Shown one piece after another: positions 24,800 through 36,557 of a stretch of DNA of 64,000 bases; the first letter of the stretch is position 1, and each line of letters opens with the position of its first letter. Source of the DNA: Linnemannia hyalina (Eukaryota; Mortierellomycota; Mortierellomycetes; Mortierellales; Mortierellaceae); assembly GCA_019671135.1 (NCBI GenBank), contig JAHRHY010000015.1, positions 124,001-188,000 of the forward strand. The letters are read 5' to 3'. Position numbers and translations under genes: made by a program. The notes beneath the pieces are model-generated. The model saw only the letters and a program-made list of their open reading frames with translations, was not told where the DNA came from and ran no database searches.

Positions 24800-26949
24800 A
24801 TGTCCGTCAACCTGAATTCTCTTCCCACTCCAAAAACACAAAAGGCTACGAACATTTGGTGTGACGACCCACAACGCGCCATCCTTCAGCAGATCAAGAA
24901 ACATACCGTGGGTCCTGATGGCTACGGGCGCATCAGAGTCCCTGCGAGATACTATCCTCCCGTAGACAATGGCCCCAACACCATCGTTGGTGAGTCAACT
25001 TTCCTGCGAATGTTTGTGATGACTGTGTTTGATAATGTGAACTGTCGTATGAATGAGTACCGTACTGATAGCTCTTAATCGTTACTTTTTTTCTTGGTTT
25101 AATAGTTGTAAAAAACGCAATCGGCACGAACAACCTCGCCGCCTTATCACACGAGCTCCTCAAATTCTTCGATTCGGCTGCTGGGTACCGCCGTGCAGCC
25201 CTCTACGGAACCGCCAACCGCTTAATAATCGCACTAGTGGAATGCCTCAAGTACCACACCGATCCACCCATGTTCATCCTCCAAGCTCTGATGGCACTCG
25301 GCGAAATCGCCAAAACTCGTGATCTCGACCATGAATTTGAACGGATGGTGTCTCAGTTCTTGGTGGATGTCCTTTGTTCACCGCCTTTCCCTCCCCCTGT
25401 CGACCCAACAACGCCTCCTCTTACCGACGATGAGATTTGTTTCTTGGCTGGCGACGATAGATATGACAATAGCAGTACTAGTGGTGGTACTGGACAGCCT
25501 TTTCTACTCGATGGCAATCACTCGTCGTTCGTCTTCGCCACCTCTTCAAGCACCAATGATACAAACTCCTCCAGCAACAGCAACTCGTCAACACACATCA
25601 CCAACACTACCATCAGCACGTCCATCAAAAAAACAAAGAACCAACGTCGTAAAAAGAAGAAGATCCCAACCACCAGCGACGACGCTACTCTATTTGATCT
25701 CGGAGCATGCGTTTCACCCCAACGCGGGGAGCCTTTGCTTTTGGATTTCGCCGACTCTCCTCTTCTTGCTCAAGACACTCCTCACAGCAAGGCAGCTGTT
25801 CAAGGCAAGCCATTCAATATCATGGATGCCAACAACGACATCATCTTCTTCAACCTCAACGACATCCAACCCTCCCCTATACCTCCAACCAATCACCAAA
25901 ATCACATCTATCCTCCTTCATCCGACAATGCCCTTAGTCACCGTCACCTCTACTGGCTCAAGAATATCGCGTCTCAGGAGGCCCACAACTACTCCATCCA
26001 GCCTCGGCACCACCAGGAAGCATTGAACGAAATCCTGGCTCAGAAGAACCCCCTCCAAATCTTCCTTGCCATCAACGCCTTTGAACTAGGCCCTATCCTT
26101 CTCACTCATTTATTCAATGCCAATCATCATCATGACCTGCTGCTCGACGCAAACAACTCCAACTATGGATCCTTGCTCATGATACAATTGATTGAACAAG
26201 GCTACCCGGAAGAAGCTGCATCCTTGGCACTTCGATTTCCCCTTTGTCGCAGCAACGGTATCGACACAAAGCTGGTGGCTCGTCTTGTCGAGACGAACAA
26301 GCTGGGTTTGATCCACGAGTTGATCGGTGACAATAAGGACCTCGGACGCTCAGCTCTGCACTCGATCGACCGACGAATGGCCGCTCAGATTTGGAACTGG
26401 GCAGAGGAAGGGATCATCGAACTGGATCAACTGGATCCCTTTTACGCCGTCCAATGTATGAAGGAGGGCGCCGCCCAGGCCAAAGTGATTATATCTGACG
26501 TCGACTGTGCCGCGACTCTGATTCAGCTTGCTGGGTTAACCGAATGCACAACAAACCTCAGCGTAAAGTTCGGACTCGACAACACGATGATAGCCCTTCA
26601 GAGCCTCAAGTTCGTCACAGACCTCTGCACCGTGATCTCACTCCTCCAACAACAGGAGCAACAATCAGACTCTTTGAAAACTTTGGCTTCAAGTCCCCCC
26701 GAACCTATTTCAATCATGGTTGACGATCCGTCGTCTCCAAGTCGCTACTCAAAATATCAACTCACCTGTTCCTGGAAATTCTTCCCAGCCATCATGCAGA
26801 TCCTCAAGAACGATGTGGCTTTGCAGCGATTGGTCATTTGGTACGGTGTCAGGACTCTGCGGGATTCAAAGACCACATGCTTTTTGGCATCCAAGCTGGG
26901 ACAGAGGGTGCACCTGGACAGATGCCTCGAACAAGTGAAAGTGCAGTAA
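24800..26949 (+). CDS. Conserved-looking protein of unknown function, 677 residues
   Basis: Two exons (24800-24989 and 25106-26949) join in frame. The start ATG follows the A18 tract and is the first in frame. The N-terminal 170 residues (ending with ALMALGEIAKTRDLDHEFERM) look like helical repeat sequence. A low-complexity linker follows, rich in Ser, Thr and Asn with a basic patch KNQRRKKKK. The C-terminal half (from about residue 340) is again helical and well ordered in composition: LNEILAQKNPLQIFLAINAF, then LALRFPLCRSNG, and near the end LVIWYGVRTLRDSKTT. The alternation of ordered and disordered blocks and the lack of frame damage argue for a real gene. Arrangement of the C-terminal half vaguely recalls the helical N-terminal part of Mut-7/EXD3 proteins, but no nuclease motif is present. 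I do not recognise it. Confidence 0.82.
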
Positions 26950-27176
26950 CACACTCAAACGCAGACCCCCTCAATGGCTATCCATTGTTTGGCAGAAAAA
27001 CGAGCAATAACGAGTTTAATGTACAGAAGAGCAAAAAAAAGCAGATAAAGAAAAATAAAACGAAGGGCAAATATCTAAAAAGCAACTGGTAAAGGGACTA
27101 AAGAGTAATAGAACAACTACAGCTAAGGAAAGAAGAAACAAAATAAAAAAATAAATTACGCCAAGCAAAAACTCCC

Positions 27177-30100
27177 TTACAGGTCTCCAGCCAGGATCTC
27201 CTCGTCCTCGTCCATGAGACGAACAATCTTGACGTAATTGCCGAAACCAATCACAATATCCTTCAACTCGGGTCCCTTAGCCGAATCCATAGGATCCCAA
27301 GTCTCCATCTCGGCCTCACGCGACGAAGGTCCTCGCAAGATCGCGTGGATCAGCCTAGTCTCCACAAATGGCAACAACATCGACTCTGAATCCTCGTCAT
27401 CCGCGGCTCCTCCAGCTCTGAAGCTACCCCAGCTGTCATCCGACCCGCCAACGCCTGACATTGCCGGATGCAGTGACTGACCATACTCGGGTTGTTGCCC
27501 GGACGGTGGCAGGCGCGCGAGTCCAGTGGTGAAAACGTATCCTTGCTGGCCTCCTTGGCTTGTGAATGATCCGGGTCGACGCTGGATCTTTGGGCGAGTC
27601 TGAGCACTGTTGCCGTCCTGCTGGCCATACTCCATATCCAAACCTGCCTGAAATCCGTGGTGCTGATTAAGCACAACTTGTGTGGCGATCCCGGACCCAT
27701 TGGAGGAAACGGTGATGGTTCCTGGCATGCCTGAGTTGAACACATCTGTTGCCATCGACGGCCTCCGGGTCGAGTCAGGGTGGGGTCGAGCTGGGAGCGA
27801 AGGACGTCTCTGGAGAGGAGGTTGTAGGTTGATGGCTCGGATTGTCAGGTCCAAACTCCAAACGCCCGGGGTCTTGAAGATGCACTGGTAAAGGTCTGCC
27901 TCCCAGAGCTCCCATCCTCGCTTTGTCGGGTGACTGCCGGATGCTGTTTGTCTGTCCTGACCAGACACCGTAGATGACAATACATGGCCCTCGCTCTTCC
28001 TCCTACTCCTAATGATGTTAGCGACAGGTCCTGGTGTCTCCGCTATCGAAGCATGGGATTGCTTGGGAGGTGTGTTGAGTTGAGCTGTATGTGCCGTAGT
28101 GGATTCCGTACGGCGAACACCATAGAGACGCGAGTTGCTGACCGTCATGCACCGGCCACCTCGCTGCTTCATAAAGCCCACCAGTCTTGGCGCAGGTAAA
28201 GACGAACTTAGCATGCCCAAGATATCCAGGTGTCCTGCGGTGTTGCCTTGGTTAGTCTTCCAGTCCCGAGAGCCGTTGGATCTTAACCGATCCTGAGACT
28301 GACCGTGGTTGCTTCCGTCGTAGCCTGCAAAGTACTCGTGGCCGTTTTGAGTTGGATGGCCAAGTGGTGTCGGTTGACCTAGGGGTGTTGGCAAGGCCAT
28401 TAAGCCCTCCCATTCTACCATCCATACCATCACAGCCTCATCCACTCCGCTCGAGAGCACCAACCAAACCCGCGGAGCAGGCTCTCCGGTCAGCCCATCC
28501 TCGAGTTCCAACGCATGGAAGCAAAGCTTGGTAATTGAGCCCTGGTGAGACGGCTGGTGGTTGTCGGGCTCTCCTTGAGAAAATCTCCTGTCAAGATGCT
28601 GCTTGGACGGTCCGATCAGAGCAGATGCTCCTGGCACTGTCGACCCACGGGAGAGTGTCCAGACGAGGTTTCCATGTTCCAGATCCCAGACCTTGATGGC
28701 GCCGGTAGAGTATCCCACGGCAACCATAGGTACCTCGGCATCGAGTGACAGTACCGACACACTACCTCCAGCGGCCTGACCAGCATGACCCCAGAGCATG
28801 GACCAAGTATCGAGCGAGCCATTCGGCCGGCGAGAGGCGCTCCAACACTGGATTCCTCCATCTTTTCCTGCCGCGACCATGTATGTCCTCTGCGTCAACC
28901 CGAGGTCCTGTCTCGTCTTAGGGTCGAGCTCCACCATCGCCAGTTCTGCAATACCGCCTCGATGCCTGGTTTCAGCTACACACTGTCCTTCACCGCTGAC
29001 AGGGTTCCACTGCCAGATTTGACCGTCGCGATAGCCAGCCATCAACGAAAGACCCTCGCCCAAGAACGATCCTGCTTCCGGTCGTGAAACAGGCTCCCAA
29101 AAAAAAATACTGCCTACTCTCAGCTTAGCTTGGTCGATTGTTGCGCTGGGGCCCCGGACCATGCCATACGTCGACTTTAAGGACGGTACTCGGCCCATTC
29201 CATGCCCGCCGTACCCATGAGCGACCTGTTCAACATTCCACACATGAACAGCACCATCTGCGTAACCGCCCGCTGCAAAGGTGCCAGAGGAATCGAGTTT
29301 TAGGCACTTGAGAGATCCGACCTTGGATCGTGGGTTCTTGACTGGTGTGGTGAATGCAGCGGTCACTCGCACGGAGGGTATATTTTTGTTTGTTGGCGAC
29401 ATCTTCACGGACGCTCCCTCCTCCAGTTTCGCAAGAGGTATCTCTTGTCCATGTCCTGCAACGCCACTCCACAAAAGAATAGAGCCATCCATGCTGGAAG
29501 TCAGGATGAGCCCCTGATCTGGTGAAACATCCATCTGGTCGATATCGGTCTTGTGGCCTCGCTGGTACAACGTTTCCACTGATCCTGGGAGAGGTGAGCA
29601 TGCTCCTGGATCCTGTCCGAGCTCTCTTGCTTCTTGCGCCAAAAGCTCTTCCATCATGAGTTTCCGTTTCGACTGGTAATCTCCCGGCAGTACAATAAAT
29701 GGGAAACTCCATTGGAGATCGACCAGTAATTTACGTTGTGGACTCAAAAGGTACGACAACAATAGAAGGATGGATGCGGCCAAAATGATCGACGGAATGA
29801 CAAAAACGCGGACAAGCCAGTACGCGAACAGGCAGACGAAAACCAAGGTCTCCCAAAGGAACTTGAAAGGTCGACGTGAATACAATTGGTCGGTGTGCGT
29901 TTGAGAGCTCTCTGAATCCTGCTTCGATCCAGCATGCGCCTCCTCAGACGCATCCTGCTGACTGTCGCAGTTGTCGAGTTCAAAGACGTCAGTCTTGGTG
30001 TCACACGGGATATCGTGTGTTCCATTCAGTGGTCTCCATAGTGCCAACACCGCAGGCGACTCAATCTCCACATATCCTCCTTGTCGCTCTGGATCGATCA

Positions 30101-32775
30101 TCGCCCAAAACTCCGTTGAGGCCTCGGAAGGGATGATGCGCCAGTACGACTCTGTAACTGCCACTGTTGGTGTCGACTGGTTTGTGGTCCCGTAAATGTA
30201 TCCAAGGTACGCCATCACTCCCACCATCTACGCAATTCAAGGGTACATATGTTAGATATGTAAGCAAATGAGCGCAGTGAAAATGAGGCAACAAGCTGAC
30301 AGTTGCGTATAGGAGACTTACAATAATGGACGTGAAAATGCGTCCTTTCCGGTTTTTGTTGCCGGGCTTGTCGTGCGAACGCGAGTCCTCGTTACTATGG
30401 AACGATTCAGTGCTGTCTTTCCTGCGGTGTTTGCTGTCGTTTCCATCGTGCATAGACATCCCGTTTGTCGTATGAATCCCACTGAAACGTGCCGCCATCT
30501 CGTTATCGCCAGGGAAGAGACCTGACTTGGTGGCAGAGTGGCGAGAGCCAAAGGGATAACGCGAGTATGGTGCAGCAGGCCGTCCCAGATCTGACAGCTC
30601 CAAACGACGGATATCGATCGAAATGACGGTAATGAAAAAGGTCATTTGTAGGAGATAATCCATGATGACAGCGGCAATGGCGAACGTACAGAATTCTTGC
30701 ACTGCAGGGATCGTCGTCATGGCACCAATGGTCAACAGGCAGAGTTCGGCAACGAGGGTCATTGTGATAGAGACTCCAACTGTGCCCAATCCACGTCCTA
30801 CGCGCTCCCTGACTGGCAAGTCCATCGATGTTTCCACGACAGCATGAACCAAGATGTTGATATTTTCGACACCAACGACAATAATCATGAACGGCAAGAT
30901 TTCCCTAATAGAGCGTAAACAAACGAGGCTAAGTTGTCTGTATGTTTTTTCTACAAATTATTCCATTAGTCAAACATAATTCACAGCCTGTGGGTGCGCC
31001 CTTACCATGGCATCAGGGTCAACGTTACTCCAAACACCGAACAAAGACCGATCGACATGAGGAGCGAAACAAAGACGGTGGCGACAGCAGCAATGCCAAG
31101 ACCATACTTGGACTTGACCAAATCCACACGACCGACAGAGAGGGAGATATAGAGAAACATCACAAAGTAAGCCATTCCCAGCAGCCAATATTCAGCCGAA
31201 ATATTGGTACGAGGCTGGGCGTGTTCCTGAAGTAGAGTAGAGTTTGGTGGGGATGGATGAAGGAATGGGATTGTAAGGTGAGTGTACAGAAACAATTGAC
31301 CTATTTCCATGAACCTTAATAAAGCCGGCAACAGCAATACAACAACAACAAGAAGTACAAAGCGAACAAGGCGAACAACAACAAAACAATCGATTGGATT
31401 GCATGGCTAGCAAGCATACATCAGAGATAAGTCGGCGCGATCCGCTCTGACCGGTTTCTTGCACAGGGAGAGCTCTGACAAGAAATTGAGAAAGTGGATC
31501 GGGAATAGAATTCCCGCTTGATGGTACATCCAAGATATCATTGTCGGCGTCTTGTTCTTCCTGTTCTTCTGTCCCTTCCACTGCGGAAAGGATGCTGTTG
31601 TCGTTCTCGGATGTTGTTGGGGTGTGATAGAGAAGGCGGGCTTGAGCTTTCTTGGCCCGTTCCGCTTGGAGTTCGATTTGGAGTTGCTTGAAGATGAGGC
31701 GCCAGATTTGGCGGACGTCCAATGGGTCATGGAGTGTCCTGCCTGCGCTCGTCTTGTCCGTTGTCGAGGGGTCATCATAAGTGCCAGCAGGTGCTTGTAC
31801 GCCCAAGTCTCCTCGCAGGAAAAATGTAATGACCAAGGAGAGAGATCGATGGTCTGGTGACAGACCCCTGTCAAGTGACAATCCTCCGAATAGCGAGTTC
31901 GAGGACGACTTGTGCCGGTACTGTTCCAGGGTACCGTTGAGGTCAATGTCGGAGCCTACATGGGCGGGATCATCGTCCCGGTAAATCAATGGTGAGTGTA
32001 CAAGACACTTCCGTCCAATGTCCTGCGGCTGTTCTACGGTAGAATTCTCGTCCTCTGCATGGCTTGAAGATGCTATTGGGTCCAGTAGACAGATATCTCT
32101 CAAAGTAACAGGTCGAGGTAGCGCTGTTGGCTGACGACGACCCGATTTATCGTCTTCCTGAGGTGGGTATTGAACGGCGATGTTCTGTATCCGCTCCTGG
32201 ATCTTTGTAGTAAAGGCAAACAGGTCCGCCTCAGACCAAGGCGTGTTTGTCGGGTCTTGTTCTGCAAAGCTGTGGTCTTCCAAGTCCAAGGCGCCGTTTG
32301 TGTAGTGTTGAAAGGGATGAAGATCGGTCGCGTTGATGATGACTGGGGCGAGGTAGTGGAGGGGATCAGGAGAAGGGAGACTCCTACCGAAGGCTCTGGG
32401 GTCCTGACTCCATGTTGGGGTGACGACTGACTTTGCCCAGAAGGTGTCGAGGTTTGCCTCGTGGTGGCGAGCAGTGAAACTGTCTGAGAGAGTGATGTCG
32501 TACTCAGTGGTGGCGACTGTTGCAGATCGGTGGCGTGCATATGCGGAGGAGTTGTAGGAGGTGACGATTCCCGGGTAGGCAATCATGCCGACAAAGACGA
32601 TGACAAGGACCATGACGGTGGCCTGGTTGGAGGCACAGACTCTGCCATGATGGTAGAAGGCGTGGGCGAGTAAGTCGTTGTATTTGCGCAGGGTGGGGTT
32701 GGAGTGGAGGGAGAATGTCACTGCGACGAAGGAGGCGAGGGAGGCGACGCCCGGGATGCGAGACAGTGCCGACAT
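27177..32775 (-). CDS. SCAP: SREBP cleavage-activating protein (sterol-sensing domain plus WD40)
   Basis: Four exons on the minus strand (31420-32775, 31006-31226, 30322-30904, 27177-30227) give 1736 residues. The first transmembrane helix is at about 53-71, after NPTLRKYNDLLAHAF. A lumenal loop of nearly 400 residues follows. The sterol-sensing domain occupies about 460-700: LGMAYFVMFLYISLSVGRVD, VKSKYGLGIAAVATV, ILPFMIIVVGVENINILVHA and FFITVISIDIRRLEL, very close to animal SCAP. Another helix (MVGVMAYLGYIYG) and more lumenal sequence precede a cytosolic WD-repeat region with low-complexity interruptions. SCAP escorts SREBP from ER to Golgi when sterols (or oxygen, in fission yeast) fall. 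The first intron (31227-31419) is the least certain junction, chosen because GTATGC/CAG restores frame into the conserved second helix. The gene is convergent with the unknown gene at 26949. Confidence 0.95.
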
Positions 32776-33679
32776 CGTGGGGGGTGCCCAGCAGTGTGAA
32801 ATGTGGGTGACCTGTGGGTTTGTGAGGGTTGGAAGTGGATTGGTGGTGGTGAAGAGGAGAGAGGGTTTCTGGAGGGTAGGGAGTATGGAAGGGAACGAAC
32901 CGGTGGGTAGAGGGGAACGAAGAAGGGGATGACTAGACGAGCATAGCTTGGAGAAAGTGGAGCCTAGAGGACAGGGAAGGAGGAGAAGAGGAGGTATGGA
33001 CGAAGAGGAGAAAGTAAAAAGAGAAAAATGAAAGTCAATACAAACATGTAGGGACAGGAGCCAGCAAATGGTGGGGTGTGTACCAAGTGTAAGGTACTCG
33101 GTGGGAAAGCGATAGAGGTATGAAGGTGCTTAGCGAGTTATGAAGAGAGAGTTTTGATGGGGACCGGAGATGAAAGCCAACCTGGATTCGATAGAACAGA
33201 GCCAGTCAGAGGACAAGGAAATCAATCTGTTGCTGCTTGTTTCTGTGGTAGGTTTGTAAGTTGATAACGTTCTCGCGGGTGGTCGCCTGTCAAATCAGGC
33301 TGTAGTTGATGTACTCCCTTAGCGCACAAACACACTGCTGCATGCATTTTTTTGTACTATTACGCCCACTTGGACAAAACAAGAACAGCCACAAACAATA
33401 ATAAAAAAACAACGTTGTCAATCTAACCACCACCACCTTGTCAATGCGGGCAAAACAAAAGGTTCCCCTTGCTGGGCATAACAAACACACCTCACCGAAG
33501 GCCCTTACTGGCGCACTTCCTTCAATTGAAAACTTGAAGAAACGCTTCATCCGAAATATAGAAACATGGTCTGTGCGATCCAAGGGTGTCTGCTGTTTTT
33601 AGATCCTTTTTTTATTTTATTTTTCGTTGGTCAATGCTTACACTCTGTCTCTTCTTTTTTTTGTAACCGAGCAACCAAT
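32776..33679. other. Intergenic region upstream of SCAP, downstream of DUS3
   Basis: About 900 bases. The part near the SCAP start is strongly G-rich on the plus strand (C-rich in the SCAP sense). An SRE-like decamer lies at 33071-33080 (see findings). The DUS3 end is T-rich, consistent with its 3' UTR. No gene is supported. Confidence 0.55.
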
Positions 33680-36251
33680 TTAACCCTCGACAGTGGTCGA
33701 GTTGGCCTTGTGCTTAGGATCGAAGCGGAAGGCTTCTGGTGCTGGTCCAAGCATCATGTCGCTCAGCTTGATCCAGTCGCTCACATCGGGTGAAGCCATC
33801 AATGTCTCCAAGTCATTGCGCCCAACAAATGCTGGGGGGCGGTCATTGATCCTCTGAGGCAACACCTCCAACAATCCAACAGGGACATAGCGATGCAAGA
33901 AACCTAATCGAAGGAAATAAATATAGTGTGATTGTCAGACACATTGATGAATGTTACCACTTCATAACAAACAAGTAACGCGACAAACAAAACGCGCTCA
34001 ACTTACTCTGCCACTCCAACAAGAAACGTCTTGTTTGGTTGACTCCCTGAGTGTCAGAACCCCAGTGCTCAAGTCCGAAATCGCAGAAGCGCTTCATCAT
34101 GTCAAATCGCTCGCCTGAAGAAATATCCCAGTCGCGGTTTGACTTGATCTCCTCGAAAATCCAGGGCTTCATCAAGGCACCGCGTGCAATCATGCAGCCA
34201 TCAACCTTGTGCTCGTTCAAGTGCCGGTAGTAGTCCGAAGGTCCGAGGATATCTCCATTACCAAAGAGGGGCATGTAGTTATCGTTTCCTGGAATACCAC
34301 GGTCGGTCTGGGCGCATTGACTGATGTAGTCCCAATCTGCAAGCTTGGTGTAGCGCTGTTGACGCGATCGTCCGTGGAGAGTTCCGAGAGCAGCACCGAG
34401 GTTATGGAATTGAGGGGTCAAGTTGACACCGATTGGCTTCTTGTCGTGAATCGCCATTCTGAACTTGACTGTGACAGGGACATCCAAGACCGACTTCATT
34501 CCTGTAATCATCCTCCTCATTTTGCCGGGAGAGCCCAAGAGTCCACTTCCAGCACCCTATCAACCATATTGATACAAGTTGGAAGTTAACACACGAGAAA
34601 AGTATACTTTGCAACAACCAATGATACACAGCCCAACGTAAGGCACTTACAGCGTTGAAGACAAGGTCGATGGGGCATCCCATGTTGAGATCGACAAAAT
34701 CAACCTCGGCAACTTGGTTGATCATGTCACAGGCTCTGATAACAACATCAATCTTATTGCCAGTCAGTTGCACTCCGAAAATGTCCTCACTTTTGTGGCG
34801 TCTCAGGAGCGCCAACTCTGCCTTCTGACCCTGAACCAAGTTGCTAGCCATCGCCATCTCTCCGCAGGTAATATCAACTCCGTACTCCTTGCAGATACGA
34901 CGGAAGGGAAGGTTTCCAACTGTCGTCAAAGGGGCCAAGTAGGTCTTGCCGCGGAAGTCGATCCTCTTCTTTTCTGCTGGGCGCATCTTGACGTCAGGTG
35001 TATCTGGGTGGCTGATTTCCTCCTGAACGATAGTTGCCTTTGGCATCTTGACATCTCTGTTCTCCAATTCCGAGAGATCCTTCTCTGCAGGGGCCTCAGT
35101 CGCAGACTCGACAGCAGGGGTAAGGGTGCTTTCTGTTGGGGTGTGTGTAGATTCGGTCTTTTTGGCCTGTTCCTTAGACGCCTCTGCCAACTCATCTGCC
35201 ATCTTCTTCAGGTATGCCTCTGAGCGCGAGAAGTCGAACTATGGCGAAAGATGCAGCAGGAGATGTTAATCGTTTTGTTTGCAAATAAACTTCACCCAAG
35301 TCGCAAAAACAACATTCAAAAGTATGTACCTTGAAGGATCGGAGGTTCAAGGTCAATTCGTGGGAAAAGACGTTCTTAGTGTTGTTCTCAGCCGCAGCCA
35401 TCTTTGCCTCGTCCTTGGTGAGTTTGCCGTCAGCATCCATATGGGCTCCCAAATATCTGCACTTGTATCCGTAGTGACACCTATAGTAAATATGCCATCG
35501 TTGGACCGATCAGTACAGAGTTCACTCTAAAAAAGTGATACTATCGCCGTGTCCACTGAGCAGTACACTTACTCGCCAGTGTTCTCAAAGTTCACGCAAC
35601 GATCGCCAATGTCCTTGTCCTTTGCATCCAGGTACTTCTTAATGTCGTGGTTGAACTTGCAGCTATCAGTGACAATGCGGTGACAACAGTCTGTTAGCAT
35701 AACCTGTTGCACCCTGATGAATCAGATCCTGAGCATACATGCATTTGTTGATTCCTGATCCATACCTGTCACCCTTGTCGCACTCAACACCTTTGGCAAC
35801 CTTGAAGCAAAGCTGAACCTCATCTTCGATACGACGCGTCACAACACGATCCTGATTCTGTCCCCCGCCACGCTTCTTCCTGTTGTTCTTGACATGTTTC
35901 TAATAAAAAGTAAGAGGGCCCCGAGTCAGCTTCGCCCCTGCGGAGGAACTGTAGTATAGGTGCAAAAGTTGATAACTCTATGTGTCTTACATCTCTGCGG
36001 TCGCGCTTGTTGTTGTCGTTGACCTCAGGAGTGTTTCCGTCAGCCTCAGTGCGTCCCTGATCGCCTTCTGCCTCGATAGCCTCGCTGAGGTGGGCAATAG
36101 TCTCCTCCTTGGCAGCTGGCTTGGGAAGAAGGTATTCAGGTTTGATGGGTGAGATTCCCTTGTGGTAGGTCGAGGCAGGAGTTGACGATTCAGCGGCGAC
36201 GGCTGATTCGACTGCGGCGGATGCAGTTGGTGGCGGAATCTCTGTTGACAT
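33680..36251 (-). CDS. DUS3: tRNA-dihydrouridine(47) synthase, Dus3 type
   Basis: Seven exons on the minus strand (35991-36251, 35766-35899, 35573-35662, 35330-35480, 34651-35238, 34007-34556, 33680-33903) encode 665 residues. The N-terminus is low-complexity. Two CCCH zinc fingers follow: C118-C127-C133-H137 (C-x8-C-x5-C-x3-H) and C154-C163-C169-H175 (C-x8-C-x5-C-x5-H), the pair that distinguishes Dus3 from other Dus enzymes. The flavin TIM-barrel starts at [20 protein letters not shown] and includes [18 protein letters not shown], the N-x-GCP segment [30 protein letters not shown] and GNGDI, then [13 protein letters not shown]. The C-terminal [13 protein letters not shown] is typical. The enzyme reduces uridine 47 in the variable loop of cytoplasmic tRNAs using NADPH and FMN. 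It is divergent from the GDPD gene. Confidence 0.96.
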
Positions 36252-36557
36252 GGCGTCTTTCTTTCTTGTCGTTGGAAGGTGGGTGAGAGTAAAAAAATGG
36301 AGCACCACCAAAAAAAAAAAAAAAAAAAAAAAACATGTTTACGGGGAGGGAGAGTGTGAGAATCATCGACAGTCACAGAGACGCAGGGTTCGTTCGCCCC
36401 CTAAATTCGTTCATATATTCTTTCCGTTGCCCTACACTCTTTGCTTTTTATGCTCTCTCGTTTGTTCTTCCGCCACCCCTCTTCTTCGTCTCCTCATTCC
36501 CTCCGACGTCCCTTCTTCCTTCTTCACCACATCCTTCCTCATCACCATCACATAGCC
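36252..36557. other. Divergent promoter between DUS3 and GDPD gene
   Basis: A 306-base region between two divergent start codons. It holds a run of 24 A (36310-36333), a nucleosome-disfavouring poly(dA:dT) tract often found in fungal promoters, and a CT-rich leader on the GDPD side. No gene is seen. Confidence 0.55.

Noticed and set aside
31192..31420. Cys-rich extension (SPCSLCTSCCCC) if the first SCAP intron is not removed
   Set aside because: Retention would shift frame and stop before the sterol-sensing domain. Splicing at GTATGC/CAG joins directly to the conserved second helix.
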